From: JBOGJI01 sp050747865 | GTDB taxonomy: Bacteria > Acidobacteriota > Thermoanaerobaculia > Multivoradales > JAHEKO01 | Direction: 5' to 3' | DNA length: 41,982 bases | NCBI GenBank assembly: GCA_050747865.1 | Contig: JBOGJI010000126.1 | Span: forward strand, 1 to 41,982 | Shown here: in pieces, positions 14,504 through 22,905 of the stretch | How the letters are laid out: each line of letters begins with the position of its first letter | How positions within the stretch are numbered: the first letter of the stretch is position 1 | Position numbers and translations under genes: made by a program | The notes under the pieces: model-generated | Databases searched by the model: none | Told to the model about the DNA's origin: nothing | What the model saw: the letters and a program-made list of their open reading frames with translations, nothing else

Positions 14504-15236
14504 AACCCAGCTCGATTCCCTTGGGCAGCTCCTCGCTGGCGCTGGCGAAATCGACCTCGTGGCCCATGTGCGTGAAGACCGTGCGCTCGGCGCCGATGCG
14601 GCGCGCCGCCGCGATCGCCTCGGCGATAGAAAAATGTGTCGAGTGGGGTCGATGGCGCAGCGCACCGAGCACCAGCCAGCGCACGCCGCGCAGCAACCGG
14701 AAGCTCGGCTCGGGCATGAAGCTGCAGTCGGTGACGTAGGCCAGATCCCCCCACCGGTAGCCGAAGACCTCGAGGCTGCCGTGGCGCACCGGCACCGCCG
14801 TGGTCTCCAGACCCGCCGCCTCAAAGCTCCCGTCGACGGCGATGAGGTCGAGCCGGGGTTTGCCGCCCCCCTCCTCTCCCGGCTCGAAGGCGTAGGCGAA
14901 ATGGCGCCGGATGTCCGCCAGCGTCGCCGGAGAGCCGTAGCACGGGATGGCCGAGCTCTGGCGGAAGTTGAACACCCGCAGCTCGTCCAGCCCCAGCGTG
15001 TGGTCGGCGTGCGCGTGGGTGAACAGCACCGCGTCGACCCGCGGCAGACCGAACCTCAGGGCCTGCTGGCGCAGGTCGGTGGGGGTGTCAACGAGGACCA
15101 CCCGCCCATCGACCTCCAGCTTGAGCCCGGTCCGCAACCGCCGATTCCGCGGATCGTCCGATCCGCACACGGCGCACGTGCACCCGATCACCGGCACCCC
15201 GGTCGACGTGCCGCAGCCCAGCAGCGTCGCCCGCAT
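14478..15236 (-). CDS. Metallo-beta-lactamase-fold hydrolase, PhnP/phosphodiesterase-like
   Basis: This 252-residue metallo-hydrolase has the opening LGCGTSTGVPVIGCTCAVC, the metal motif THAHADHTLGLDELR, a VTDCSF strand and FTHMGHEVD near the end. The CTCAVC start and overall length match the PhnP-like branch (phosphoribosyl cyclic phosphodiesterase) and related phosphodiesterases. No phosphonate genes are nearby, so the substrate is uncertain. ATG 15236 lies 2 bases after the lpxH stop; GTG 15242, overlapping that stop as GTGA, is an alternative. Confidence 0.82.
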   Translation of the reverse strand: MRATLLGCGTSTGVPVIGCTCAVCGSDDPRNRRLRTGLKLEVDGRVVLVDTPTDLRQQALRFGLPRVDAVLFTHAHADHTLGLDELRVFNFRQSSAIPCYGSPATLADIRRHFAYAFEPGEEGGGKPRLDLIAVDGSFEAAGLETTAVPVRHGSLEVFGYRWGDLAYVTDCSFMPEPSFRLLRGVRWLVLGALRHRPHSTHFSIAEAIAAARRIGAERTVFTHMGHEVDFASASEELPKGIELGYDGLVLDT

Positions 15237-15238
15237 CT

Positions 15239-15940
15239 TCACGCCCCGCTCCCGCGCGCGCCCTTCCCGACCCACTCCACCCGCCGCGACCGGAACCAGG
15301 CATCAAGCAGCCACACCTCGCCCCCCTCCACCGCCCAGCGATGCGGCTCGTGGAAATGCCCGAGCACCAGCACGTCATGCCCCTCCGCCAGACGGCGCGC
15401 GGCGTAGCGGCGGATCCCCTCCTCCGGAAGCTCCCGCTTGTGCTTGAAGTTGGTGCCCGCGAGCTGCCGTTCGGTCCCCTTGACCGCCCGCCGCGCCAGC
15501 CCCTCCGGCAGCCGTCGCATCAGCCACCGGCTCACCGCGCTCTTCGACAGCCATCGCCAGAAGCGATACCGCCAGTCCCGCGCGTTCAAGCCGTCCCCGT
15601 GCACCGCCAGAAACCGCGTCCCGTCCTCCTCGAACGCCACCTCCCGCCCCACGCTGTCGAACAGCGCCCGGTAATCCCCCTCCGCCAGGAAGAAGTCGCG
15701 ATTCCCCTCGATGTAGTCCACCCGGATCCCGGCGCCCCGCACCTCCACCAGGGCCTCCGCCAACGCCCGCACCTCCGGCGTCTCGAACCGCCGATCCCCC
15801 ACCCAGATCTGACACAGATCCCCGAGCAGGACGAGCCGCGAGCACCCTTGCCCCGGCAGCGCCCGGAGCTGCTCGACCAGCGGGCCGGCCTCTCCTCCCG
15901 GTCCTCCCAGATGCGCGTCGGCGACGATCGCGATCGCCAT
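15239..15940 (-). CDS. lpxH: UDP-2,3-diacylglucosamine diphosphatase-like metallophosphoesterase
   Basis: This 233-residue calcineurin-type phosphoesterase has the five expected metal motifs: DAHLG (DxH), LLGDLCQIW, EGNRDFF (GNxD), VHGDGL and GHFHEPH. The GNRDFFL motif and the insert with KxTERQLAG resemble LpxH-type enzymes that cleave UDP-diacylglucosamine to lipid X in lipid A synthesis. Its operon partner PlsC and the nearby Mla genes fit an envelope role. Another substrate in the same superfamily remains possible. It starts 6 bases after the mrp stop. Confidence 0.78.
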   Translation of the reverse strand: MAIAIVADAHLGGPGGEAGPLVEQLRALPGQGCSRLVLLGDLCQIWVGDRRFETPEVRALAEALVEVRGAGIRVDYIEGNRDFFLAEGDYRALFDSVGREVAFEEDGTRFLAVHGDGLNARDWRYRFWRWLSKSAVSRWLMRRLPEGLARRAVKGTERQLAGTNFKHKRELPEEGIRRYAARRLAEGHDVLVLGHFHEPHRWAVEGGEVWLLDAWFRSRRVEWVGKGARGSGA

Positions 15941-15946
15941 GCTGCC

Positions 15947-17020
15947 TCAAAAGATCGACAGGCGGGGCGCCTCTCGGGTCTCGAGCTGTTGCAGGACGCT
16001 TTCGGCGAGCGTGCGAAAGGCCGCCGCGTGGGGCCCTTCGGGGGCCGAGGCGGCGATCGGGCTGCCGGCGTCGCCGCCCTCGACGATCGCCGGGTCGAGC
16101 GGGATGCGGCCCAGGAACGCGGTGTCGAGGACCTCGGCGGTGCGCTCGCCGCCGCCCCGCTTGAAGATGTCGGTGCTCTCGCCGCAGTGGGGGCAGATGA
16201 AGGTCGACATGTTCTCGACGATGCCGAGCACCGGCACGTTGACCTTGCGGAACATCGCCAGGCCCTTGCGGGCGTCGATCAGCGCGATGTCCTGCGGCGT
16301 GGTCACGATCACCGCGCCCGACAGCGGCACCTTCTGGGCGATGGTGAGCTGCGCGTCGCCGGTGCCGGGCGGCAGGTCGACGACCAAAACGTCGCGCGCG
16401 CCCCAGTCGACGTCGCCCAGGAGCTGCTCGATCGCCTTCATCACCATGGGGCCACGCCAGATCACCGGCGTGTCCACGTCGAGGATGAAGCCCAGTGACA
16501 TCAGGGCCACGCCGTAGCGCTCGAACGGGCGGATGCGGTTGCCCTCGACGTGGGGGCGCTGGGAGATGCCGAACATCATCGGCACTGAGGGGCCGTAGAT
16601 GTCGGCGTCGAGCAGACCGACGCGGGAGCCGAGAGCGGCGAGGGAGACGGCGAGATTGGCCGCCACCGTCGACTTGCCGACGCCGCCCTTCCCGCTCGCC
16701 ACCGCCACCACATGGCGGACCTCGGGAATCAGGTTGCTGTCGCGCGCGGTGGCGCTCGCCGGCGACGGCGGCTCGGTGACGCGCAGGCTCACCGCCACGC
16801 GCTCGACGCCGGGCTCGGCGCCCAGCTTCTGCTCGACTTCCTGTTTGACCTGCTCGGCGACTTGCGGCTGCCGTGTCGAGATCAGCAGTTCGACCTCGAC
16901 CGTGCCGCCCACGGCGCGAACGGCGTCTACGAAGCCGAAGGAAACGATGTCCCGGCTCATCCCGGGAAAGCGGATCTGCTTCAAGAGCTCCCAGATCCGC
17001 TGCTCAGATACGTGGGTCAT
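15947..17020 (-). CDS. mrp: Mrp/NBP35-family iron-sulfur carrier ATPase (ApbC)
   Basis: This 357-residue P-loop ATPase probably scaffolds and transfers [4Fe-4S] clusters. An N-terminal MIP18-type domain (about 5-82, with IRFPGMSRDIVSFGFV) precedes the deviant Walker A GKGGVGKS at 110-117. DLPPGTGDAQL follows, and the cluster-binding CPHC is at C276 and C279. The ATG overlaps the stop of plsC (ATGA) and lpxH follows 6 bases after its stop, so it is mid-operon. The length and domain order are standard. Confidence 0.95.
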   Translation of the reverse strand: MTHVSEQRIWELLKQIRFPGMSRDIVSFGFVDAVRAVGGTVEVELLISTRQPQVAEQVKQEVEQKLGAEPGVERVAVSLRVTEPPSPASATARDSNLIPEVRHVVAVASGKGGVGKSTVAANLAVSLAALGSRVGLLDADIYGPSVPMMFGISQRPHVEGNRIRPFERYGVALMSLGFILDVDTPVIWRGPMVMKAIEQLLGDVDWGARDVLVVDLPPGTGDAQLTIAQKVPLSGAVIVTTPQDIALIDARKGLAMFRKVNVPVLGIVENMSTFICPHCGESTDIFKRGGGERTAEVLDTAFLGRIPLDPAIVEGGDAGSPIAASAPEGPHAAAFRTLAESVLQQLETREAPRLSIF

Positions 17021-17799
17021 GGGTCCTCCGCAGTGCGCTCAATGCCGGCCAACGTCGCGACCTCCCGGCGGATCCGCGACATCAGGGGCACGCGGTCGCG
17101 CACGCCGAGGCCGGCGGTCGGTACGGGCTCACCATAACGTACGACGACCCGGCCTGGGGTGATGCGGTGGCTGCCGCGGGGCTGGACCCGCAGGGTGCCT
17201 TCGAGCCCCACCGGCAAGATGGGGCAGCCGGCGCGCAGGGCCAAGAGGAAGGCGCCGCGCTGGAACGGCAGCAGCCGCCCGTCGCGACCCCGCGTCCCTT
17301 CGGGGAAGACGACCAGGGAGATGCCCGCGGCCAGGCGGGCACTCGCCACCCCGAACATGTCGCGGGCGCGGCTGCGGTCGTCGCGATCCACCGGCACGAA
17401 GCCGAGCGTGCGCAGCGCCCAGCCGAAGACGGGGATCTGCAACAGGCTGCGCTTGGCCAGGAAGCGGACCTGGCCGGGCAGCGTCGCGAGCAGCACCGGG
17501 ATGTCGAAGCGGCTCTGGTGGTTGGGCATGTAGACGTAGGTGGCGGCGGGATCGGGCAAGGCGCGGTGCCCCTGGCTGACCCGCACGCCGCTCGCCAGGA
17601 GCAGCCCGCGGGCCCAGGTGCGCGCGATGGCCGCGCCGAGGCGTCCGCTCGGCGACAGCGGCCAGGCGAGGACCACCAGGCTCGACAGCACCAGGGTGCC
17701 GAAGATCAGGTAGGTGTTGCCGGTGACGCTGGCCACCGCCGTGGCCAGGCCGCCCGCCGGCCGTTCCGCGGGCGATCGGCCGGAGTGTTCGGTGGTCAT
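17017..17799 (-). CDS. plsC: 1-acyl-sn-glycerol-3-phosphate acyltransferase (PlsC family)
   Basis: This 260-residue membrane-associated acyltransferase should make phosphatidic acid from lysophosphatidic acid. Hydrophobic helices at about 28-50 and 60-75 anchor it. The catalytic NHQSRFD (HX4D) is at 93-99, FVPVDRDD follows, and the glycerol-phosphate motif FPEGTR is at 165-170. ATG 17799 is the first methionine in frame. It leads the minus-strand operon plsC-mrp-lpxH-hydrolase-aroA-activator and is divergent from mlaE, 116 bases away, which pairs phospholipid synthesis with phospholipid transport. Confidence 0.9.
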   Translation of the reverse strand: MTTEHSGRSPAERPAGGLATAVASVTGNTYLIFGTLVLSSLVVLAWPLSPSGRLGAAIARTWARGLLLASGVRVSQGHRALPDPAATYVYMPNHQSRFDIPVLLATLPGQVRFLAKRSLLQIPVFGWALRTLGFVPVDRDDRSRARDMFGVASARLAAGISLVVFPEGTRGRDGRLLPFQRGAFLLALRAGCPILPVGLEGTLRVQPRGSHRITPGRVVVRYGEPVPTAGLGVRDRVPLMSRIRREVATLAGIERTAEDP

Positions 17800-17859
17800 G
17801 TGCGCTGGTAGACTTTCCTGCCCATGCGGCGAAGAACAGCCTGGTCGGCCGCGTGCTGG

Positions 17860-17888
17860 TTGCCGGTCCAACGTGCAACGTTATTCTA
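17860..17888. promoter_or_regulatory. mlaE promoter with symmetric -10 (TATTCTA)
   Basis: On plus, TTGCCG (17860-17865), a 16-base spacer and TATTCT (17882-17887) form a good sigma-70 promoter, with a start near 17894 and a leader of about 22 bases to mlaE. TATTCTA is also TANNNTA, so the minus strand reads TAGAAT, which could serve plsC with a leader of about 77 bases. The plus reading is the stronger one. Confidence 0.45.
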
Positions 17889-17915
17889 TCTCGCGACTTG
17901 CGGGAGCCTGCGGCG

Positions 17916-18689
17916 GTGACGTGGCGACCGGCGGCAACCGGCATGGTCACCACGGTGGCGCAGCGGGCCGGCGAGCTGGCGCTGCTGACCGGCCGTGCCC
18001 TGCGGGCTCTCCTCTCCCCCCCGTACGAAGTCGGGCGGTGGATTCGCGAGGCCGAACAGATCGGCGTGCGCTCGCTGGGAGTCGCGGCGGTGACGACGAT
18101 CTTCACCGGCATGGTCCTCGCCCTGCAGACCGCCTACAGCCTGCCCACCCTGGGCATCAAGTACTACATCGGCACGGTGGTCTCGAAGTCCCTGGTGCGG
18201 GAGCTGGGGCCGGTGCTGACCGCGCTCATCGTCGGCGGGCGCATCGGCGCCGGCATGACCGCCGAGATCGGCACCATGAACGTCTCCGAGCAGATCGACG
18301 CCCTGCGCTCGATGGCCGCCGATCCGATCAAGAAACTGGTGGCGCCGAAGCTGATGGCGACGTTGGTGATGCTGCCGGCGCTGACCGTGCTGGGGGACGC
18401 GTTCGGCATCTTCGGCGGCCTCTTGATCGCCGTCCTGCAGCTCGACATCACCGCCGGCTTCTATTTCAACGACGTCCTCGACGCGGTCACCATCGACGAC
18501 TTGACCAGCGGCATCGGCAAGTCCTTCTTCTTCGCCTACTTCATCACCATCATCGGTTGCTACAATGGATTGACCGCGCGCGGCGGGGCCGACGGCGTCG
18601 GGAGGGCCACCACCAACACCGTGGTCCTGGCGTCGATCATGGTCCTGGTATCCGATTTCTTCCTCACCAAGCTCTTCTACCTATTCTGA
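17916..18689 (+). CDS. mlaE: MlaE-family ABC lipid transporter permease
   Basis: This 257-residue inner-membrane permease belongs to the Mla/MCE phospholipid transport system. The family hallmark RELGPVLTALIVGGRIGAGM and the following EIGTMNVSEQIDAL are present, as is the C-terminal IGCYNG...GGADGVGRATT region. About five hydrophobic helices are seen. GTG 17916 is chosen because GGGAG lies upstream and it falls just after the predicted promoter; ATG 17943 is an alternative. A GTG further upstream would lie within the promoter. It is coupled to mlaF by a one-base overlap (TGATG). Confidence 0.92.
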   Translation: MTWRPAATGMVTTVAQRAGELALLTGRALRALLSPPYEVGRWIREAEQIGVRSLGVAAVTTIFTGMVLALQTAYSLPTLGIKYYIGTVVSKSLVRELGPVLTALIVGGRIGAGMTAEIGTMNVSEQIDALRSMAADPIKKLVAPKLMATLVMLPALTVLGDAFGIFGGLLIAVLQLDITAGFYFNDVLDAVTIDDLTSGIGKSFFFAYFITIIGCYNGLTARGGADGVGRATTNTVVLASIMVLVSDFFLTKLFYLF

Positions 18690-19456
18690 TGCTGCCGACC
18701 GGCGACGCCTCCCCCGTTTTCGTGGTCCGCGACCTGCGGCGCGCCTTCGGCGACAACCTGGTGCTGGACGGGCTGTCGTTCGATCTCGCCGCCGGAGAGT
18801 GCCTGGCCGTGCTCGGCCGCTCCGGCAGCGGCAAGAGCGTCCTGCTGCGGCAGCTGAACGGCCTCGACAAACCCGACGCGGGCAGCATTCGCTTCCATGG
18901 CGAGGAGATCACTGCGCTCACCGAGGAGGAGCTGCGACCCCTGCGCCGGCGCGTGGCCATGCTCTTCCAGAGCGGCGCCCTGTTCGATTCCATGACCGTG
19001 CTCGACAATGTGGCGTTCCCGCTGCGCGAGCACACCGATCTCGACGAGGCGGCGGTGCGCGAGCGCGTGCTCCAGGCGCTGGAGCGGGTCGGCCTGGACG
19101 ACGTCGAGGAGCTGCTCCCCGCATCGCTGTCGGGGGGCATGAAGAAGCGGGTGGCGCTGGCGCGCTCCCTGGTGCTGGCGCCGGAGGTGGTGCTCTACGA
19201 CGAGCCGACCTCCGGCCTCGACCCCATGACCTCGGCGACCATAGGCCGCGTGATCCGCGCCGTGCAGCGGCAGCTCGAGGTGACCTCCGCGGTGGTCACC
19301 CACGACATCGCGCTGGCCCGGCTGGTCGGCGACCGCGTGGCCTTCCTGCATGCCGGCCGCTTCCGTTTCCTGGGGACTTGGCAGGAGGCGGACCGCACCG
19401 ACGACCGCCTGTTCGCCGACTTCCTGGCGGGCCGTGAGGAGAGCCATGCGGCGTGA
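18689..19456 (+). CDS. mlaF: MlaF-family ABC transporter ATPase
   Basis: This 255-residue ATPase powers the MlaE permease. Walker A GRSGSGKS is at 43-50, the Q-loop MLFQSGALFD near 91-100, the signature LSGGMKKR at 147-154 and Walker B with DEPTSGLDP at 166-179. The switch histidine is in VVTHDIALA. LFQSGALFDS and SGGMKKR are typical of the MlaF branch. It overlaps mlaE by one base and mlaD by 11 bases. Confidence 0.95.
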   Translation: MLPTGDASPVFVVRDLRRAFGDNLVLDGLSFDLAAGECLAVLGRSGSGKSVLLRQLNGLDKPDAGSIRFHGEEITALTEEELRPLRRRVAMLFQSGALFDSMTVLDNVAFPLREHTDLDEAAVRERVLQALERVGLDDVEELLPASLSGGMKKRVALARSLVLAPEVVLYDEPTSGLDPMTSATIGRVIRAVQRQLEVTSAVVTHDIALARLVGDRVAFLHAGRFRFLGTWQEADRTDDRLFADFLAGREESHAA

Positions 19457-20585
19457 GGTCAAGGTCGGGCTGCTGCTCCTGGCGGCGCTGGTCGTCGCCG
19501 CCGTCGGCCTGTTCCTGGTCGGCAGCAAGGACCACCTGTTCGCCCTCAAGAACCGCTACCTCGTGCGCCTGGAATCGGCGGCGGGCCTGAACGAGGGCAA
19601 TCCCGTGCAGCTCAACGGCGTCAACGTCGGGCGCGTGGAGAGCATCAGCTTGCCCGAGGCGGTTGCCGAAGAGAATCTCACCATCTGGCTGCAGGTCGAG
19701 CGGCGCTACGCCGACCGCATCCGCAGCGACTCCCGCGCCCGCATCAAGACGCTGGGGCTGCTGGGAGACAAATACGTGGAGATCACGTCCGGCTCGCCCG
19801 ACGCGGAGGTCATCGCCAGCGGCGGGGAGATCCCGGCGGCCCCGGCGACCGACGTCGACAAGCTGCTCGCCTCGGGCGAGGACGTGGTGGCCAATATCGT
19901 CTCCCTCTCTCACTCCCTCAACAACATCCTGGGCCGCCTGGAGCGCGGCGAGGGGCTGCTGGGGCTGCTCATCAGCGAAGGCGAGGCGACCGAGCGGACG
20001 CGGGGCTCGCTGGTCGAGACCCTGGAGTCGGTGGAGCGGATCAGCGGTCAGATCGAATCGGGCAAGGGGACCCTGGGCCGGCTGATCTATGACGACACCC
20101 TGGCGCAGAGAATGTCGGCGGCGGTCGATCGCTTCGATCGCGTCGCCACGCAGATGACGGAGGGAGAAGGCCTGCTCCCTTCGCTCTTGAACGATGCCGC
20201 GATCCGCGATCGGACGCTGTCGCTGATCGAGCAGCTCGACAGCGTCTCGGCCCGCCTCGACACCATCTCCGGACAGCTCGCAGGGGGCGACGGCCTGTTG
20301 CCGCGGCTGCTCAACGACGAGGTGTACGGCCGCCAGGTGAGCGCCGAGCTCGAATCGCTGATCCACAACTTGAACGTCGTCTCCAGCCGCTTGGAGCGCG
20401 GCGACGGTACGCTTGGCCAGCTCATCAACGACCCGCAGGCGGTCGAGGCGCTGAACGACCTGCTGGTCGGAGTCAACGAGTCCCGGCTGCTGCGCTGGCT
20501 GATCCGCAACCGGCAGAAGAAGGGCATCGAGAAGCGCTACGACGCCGCGATCGAAGACCAGAGCGGCGAGGATCCCTCCCCTTGA
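19446..20585 (+). CDS. mlaD: MlaD-family MCE-domain lipid-binding protein
   Basis: This 379-residue periplasm-facing protein has one N-terminal membrane helix (about 7-26) and an MCE domain (about 36-118, LNEGNPVQLNGVNVGRVESI). A long helical tail follows. The tail carries five spaced copies of a short motif, G-x-G-x-L-x-x-L-[IL], seen as GEGLLGLLI, GKGTLGRLI, GEGLLPSLL, GDGLLPRLL and GDGTLGQLI. Such tails occur in long MlaD proteins and may form a helical lipid conduit. It overlaps mlaF and the following epimerase. No mlaB or mlaC is present. Confidence 0.92.
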   Translation: MRREVKVGLLLLAALVVAAVGLFLVGSKDHLFALKNRYLVRLESAAGLNEGNPVQLNGVNVGRVESISLPEAVAEENLTIWLQVERRYADRIRSDSRARIKTLGLLGDKYVEITSGSPDAEVIASGGEIPAAPATDVDKLLASGEDVVANIVSLSHSLNNILGRLERGEGLLGLLISEGEATERTRGSLVETLESVERISGQIESGKGTLGRLIYDDTLAQRMSAAVDRFDRVATQMTEGEGLLPSLLNDAAIRDRTLSLIEQLDSVSARLDTISGQLAGGDGLLPRLLNDEVYGRQVSAELESLIHNLNVVSSRLERGDGTLGQLINDPQAVEALNDLLVGVNESRLLRWLIRNRQKKGIEKRYDAAIEDQSGEDPSP

Positions 20586-21568
20586 GCGCCCATCACCTCG
20601 TCACCGGTGGCGCCGGCTTCATCGGCTCCCACCTCACCCGCCGCCTGCTCGGGCGCGGCGACCGGGTCACGGTGCTCGACGATTTCAACGATTTCTACGA
20701 CCCGGCTCGCAAGCGCATCAACATCGCACCGTTCGCCGCGCACGGCGGCTTCCGCCTGGTCGAAGGCGATATCCGGGACGCGGAGGGGGTCGAGGAGCTG
20801 TTCGCCGGCGGCGCGTTCGACAGTGTGATCCACCTGGCGGCGCGCGCCGGGGTGCGGCCGAGCTTGAGCGAGCCGATTCTCTACGAAGACGTCAACTGCA
20901 TCGGCACCCTACGCCTGCTCGAGGCGGCGCGCCGCCACGGCCCGGAAGTCTTCGTCTTCGGCTCCTCGTCTTCGGTCTACGGGGTCAACCGCAAGGTACC
21001 GTTCTCCGAAGACGACCGCGTGGACCTGCCGATCAGCCCCTATGCGACGACCAAGCGCACCGGCGAGCTGCTCTGCTTCAACTACCACCATCTCCACGGC
21101 CTCAAGATCTCCTGCCTGCGGTTCTTCACCGTCTACGGGCCGGCGCAACGACCGGAGATGGCGATCCACAAGTTCACCGATCTGCTCGCTCGCGGGGAGC
21201 CGATCCCGCTCTACGGCGACGGCGGCTCGCGCCGCGACTACACCTATGTCGACGACATCGTCGACGGCATCGAGGCCACCCTCGACCTGGCGCCCGACTT
21301 CGAGATCTTCAACCTGGGCGGCGCCGAGACCACGGCCCTGGCCGACCTGGTCCGGTGGCTGGCCGAGGAGCTTGCGGTGACGCCGCGAATCGAGTACCTT
21401 CCCGACCAGCCCGGCGACGTACCCGTCACCTACGCGGACGTCTCCAAGGCCGGTCGCATGCTGGGCTACTCCCCGAAAGTGCCGATTCGACAGGGGCTCA
21501 AGCGCTTCGTCGAATGGTACCGCGGCAGCGGATTGCGCGAAGACGGGTTTCACGGAGAGGGAGCATGA
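20582..21568 (+). CDS. UDP-glucuronate 4-epimerase-like NAD-dependent epimerase
   Basis: This 328-residue short-chain dehydrogenase-type epimerase should interconvert UDP-glucuronate and UDP-galacturonate. GGAGFIGSH near 9-17 binds NAD. DDFNDFYDPARKR is characteristic of glucuronate epimerases rather than GalE. The catalytic Ser and YxxxK appear in SSSSVYG and PISPYATTKR. The start is TTG 20582, whose TTGA overlaps the mlaD stop. The next two genes supply and use UDP-glucuronate, which supports the substrate call. Confidence 0.87.
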   Translation: MSAHHLVTGGAGFIGSHLTRRLLGRGDRVTVLDDFNDFYDPARKRINIAPFAAHGGFRLVEGDIRDAEGVEELFAGGAFDSVIHLAARAGVRPSLSEPILYEDVNCIGTLRLLEAARRHGPEVFVFGSSSSVYGVNRKVPFSEDDRVDLPISPYATTKRTGELLCFNYHHLHGLKISCLRFFTVYGPAQRPEMAIHKFTDLLARGEPIPLYGDGGSRRDYTYVDDIVDGIEATLDLAPDFEIFNLGGAETTALADLVRWLAEELAVTPRIEYLPDQPGDVPVTYADVSKAGRMLGYSPKVPIRQGLKRFVEWYRGSGLREDGFHGEGA

Positions 21569-22905
21569 ACATCTGCGTCGTCGGAAGCGGTTATGTCGGC
21601 CTGGTCACCGGGGCGTGCCTGGCCGACTTCGGCATGCACGTGGTCGGCGTCGACAAGGACGCGGAGAAGGTGGCGCGCCTCCAGGCCGGCGAGGTCCCGA
21701 TCTACGAGCCCGGGCTCGCTACCCTGGTGCGCAAGAACATGGAGGCCGGACGCCTCGCCTTTACCACCGACCTGGAAAATTCCGTCGTGGCCTCGGAGGT
21801 CATCTTTATCGCCGTGGGCACGCCGCCGCGGGCGGACGGCTCGGCGGACCTCACCTTCGTCGAGCAGGTGGCGCGCTCGATCGGCGAGCACCTGAACGGC
21901 TACAAGGTCATCGTCACCAAGAGCACGGTGCCGATCGGCACCGGCCAGATGATCGAGCGCACGGTGCAGGGGACCAGCCGCGCGCCCCGGGAGTTCGCGG
22001 TGGTCTCCAACCCGGAGTTCCTGCGCGAAGGCTCGGCGATCGACGACTTCATGTTCCCCGACCGCGTGGTCATCGGCAGCCGCGACGCCCGAGCCGTCGA
22101 CATGATGCTCGACATCTATTCCCCCCTGAGGGTCGCCGACGTGCCGTTCGTGATCACCAACGTGGAGTCGGCCGAGCTGATCAAATATGCCTCCAACGGC
22201 TTCCTGGCCACCAAGATCTCCTTCATCAACGAGGTCGCCGAGCTGTGCGACGCGCTGGGCGCCGACGTCGAGGTGGTCGCCCGCGGCATGGGGCTGGACA
22301 ACCGCATCGGCGCCAAATTCCTGCATCCGGGACCGGGGTTCGGCGGCTCCTGCTTCCCCAAGGACACCCGCGCGGTGGCCCAGATCGCGGAAGCGCACGG
22401 TCTGCGGTTCCGCATCATCGAGGCCGTGCTCGAGGTCAACGAGGCCGCCCGACGACGCATGGTGGAGAAGATCGAGCGCGCCTTCGACGGCGTGCGCGGC
22501 AAGACGGTCGCCCTGCTCGGCCTCTCCTTCAAGCCGGAGACCGACGACATCCGGGAGTCGCCCGCTCTCGACATCGCGCGGCAGCTCCTCGAACGCGGAG
22601 CCACGGTCCAGGCGTTCGATCCCGCGGCGATGGGCGAGGCCCGACGCGAGCTGCCGGCTCTCGACTACCGGCAGAACGCCTACGACGCGGCGCGCGGCGC
22701 CGACGGCGTGGTCATCGCCACCGAGTGGAACGTCTTCCGCAAGCTCGAGCTCGAGCGGCTCAAGGCCCTGCTGCGGCGGCCGCTGATCGTCGATCTGCGC
22801 AACGTCTACGAGCCCCAGAAAATGGTCGAGGCGGGGTTCGAATACGAATCGATCGGCCGCCCCCTCGCGGCGATGTCGGGCCAACCTGAGGAGCAGCCCG
22901 CATGA
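21565..22905 (+). CDS. ugd: UDP-glucose 6-dehydrogenase
   Basis: This 446-residue enzyme oxidises UDP-glucose to UDP-glucuronate in two NAD-dependent steps. The N-terminal Rossmann motif is VVGSGYVG (5-12), and the catalytic cysteine is about C263 in GFGGSCFPKD. TKSTVPIGT and SNPEFLREGSA mark the active site. The C-terminal UDP-binding domain has LLGLSFKPETDDIRESPA. The ATG overlaps the epimerase TGA (ATGA). Its product feeds both flanking enzymes. Confidence 0.96.
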   Translation: MNICVVGSGYVGLVTGACLADFGMHVVGVDKDAEKVARLQAGEVPIYEPGLATLVRKNMEAGRLAFTTDLENSVVASEVIFIAVGTPPRADGSADLTFVEQVARSIGEHLNGYKVIVTKSTVPIGTGQMIERTVQGTSRAPREFAVVSNPEFLREGSAIDDFMFPDRVVIGSRDARAVDMMLDIYSPLRVADVPFVITNVESAELIKYASNGFLATKISFINEVAELCDALGADVEVVARGMGLDNRIGAKFLHPGPGFGGSCFPKDTRAVAQIAEAHGLRFRIIEAVLEVNEAARRRMVEKIERAFDGVRGKTVALLGLSFKPETDDIRESPALDIARQLLERGATVQAFDPAAMGEARRELPALDYRQNAYDAARGADGVVIATEWNVFRKLELERLKALLRRPLIVDLRNVYEPQKMVEAGFEYESIGRPLAAMSGQPEEQPA

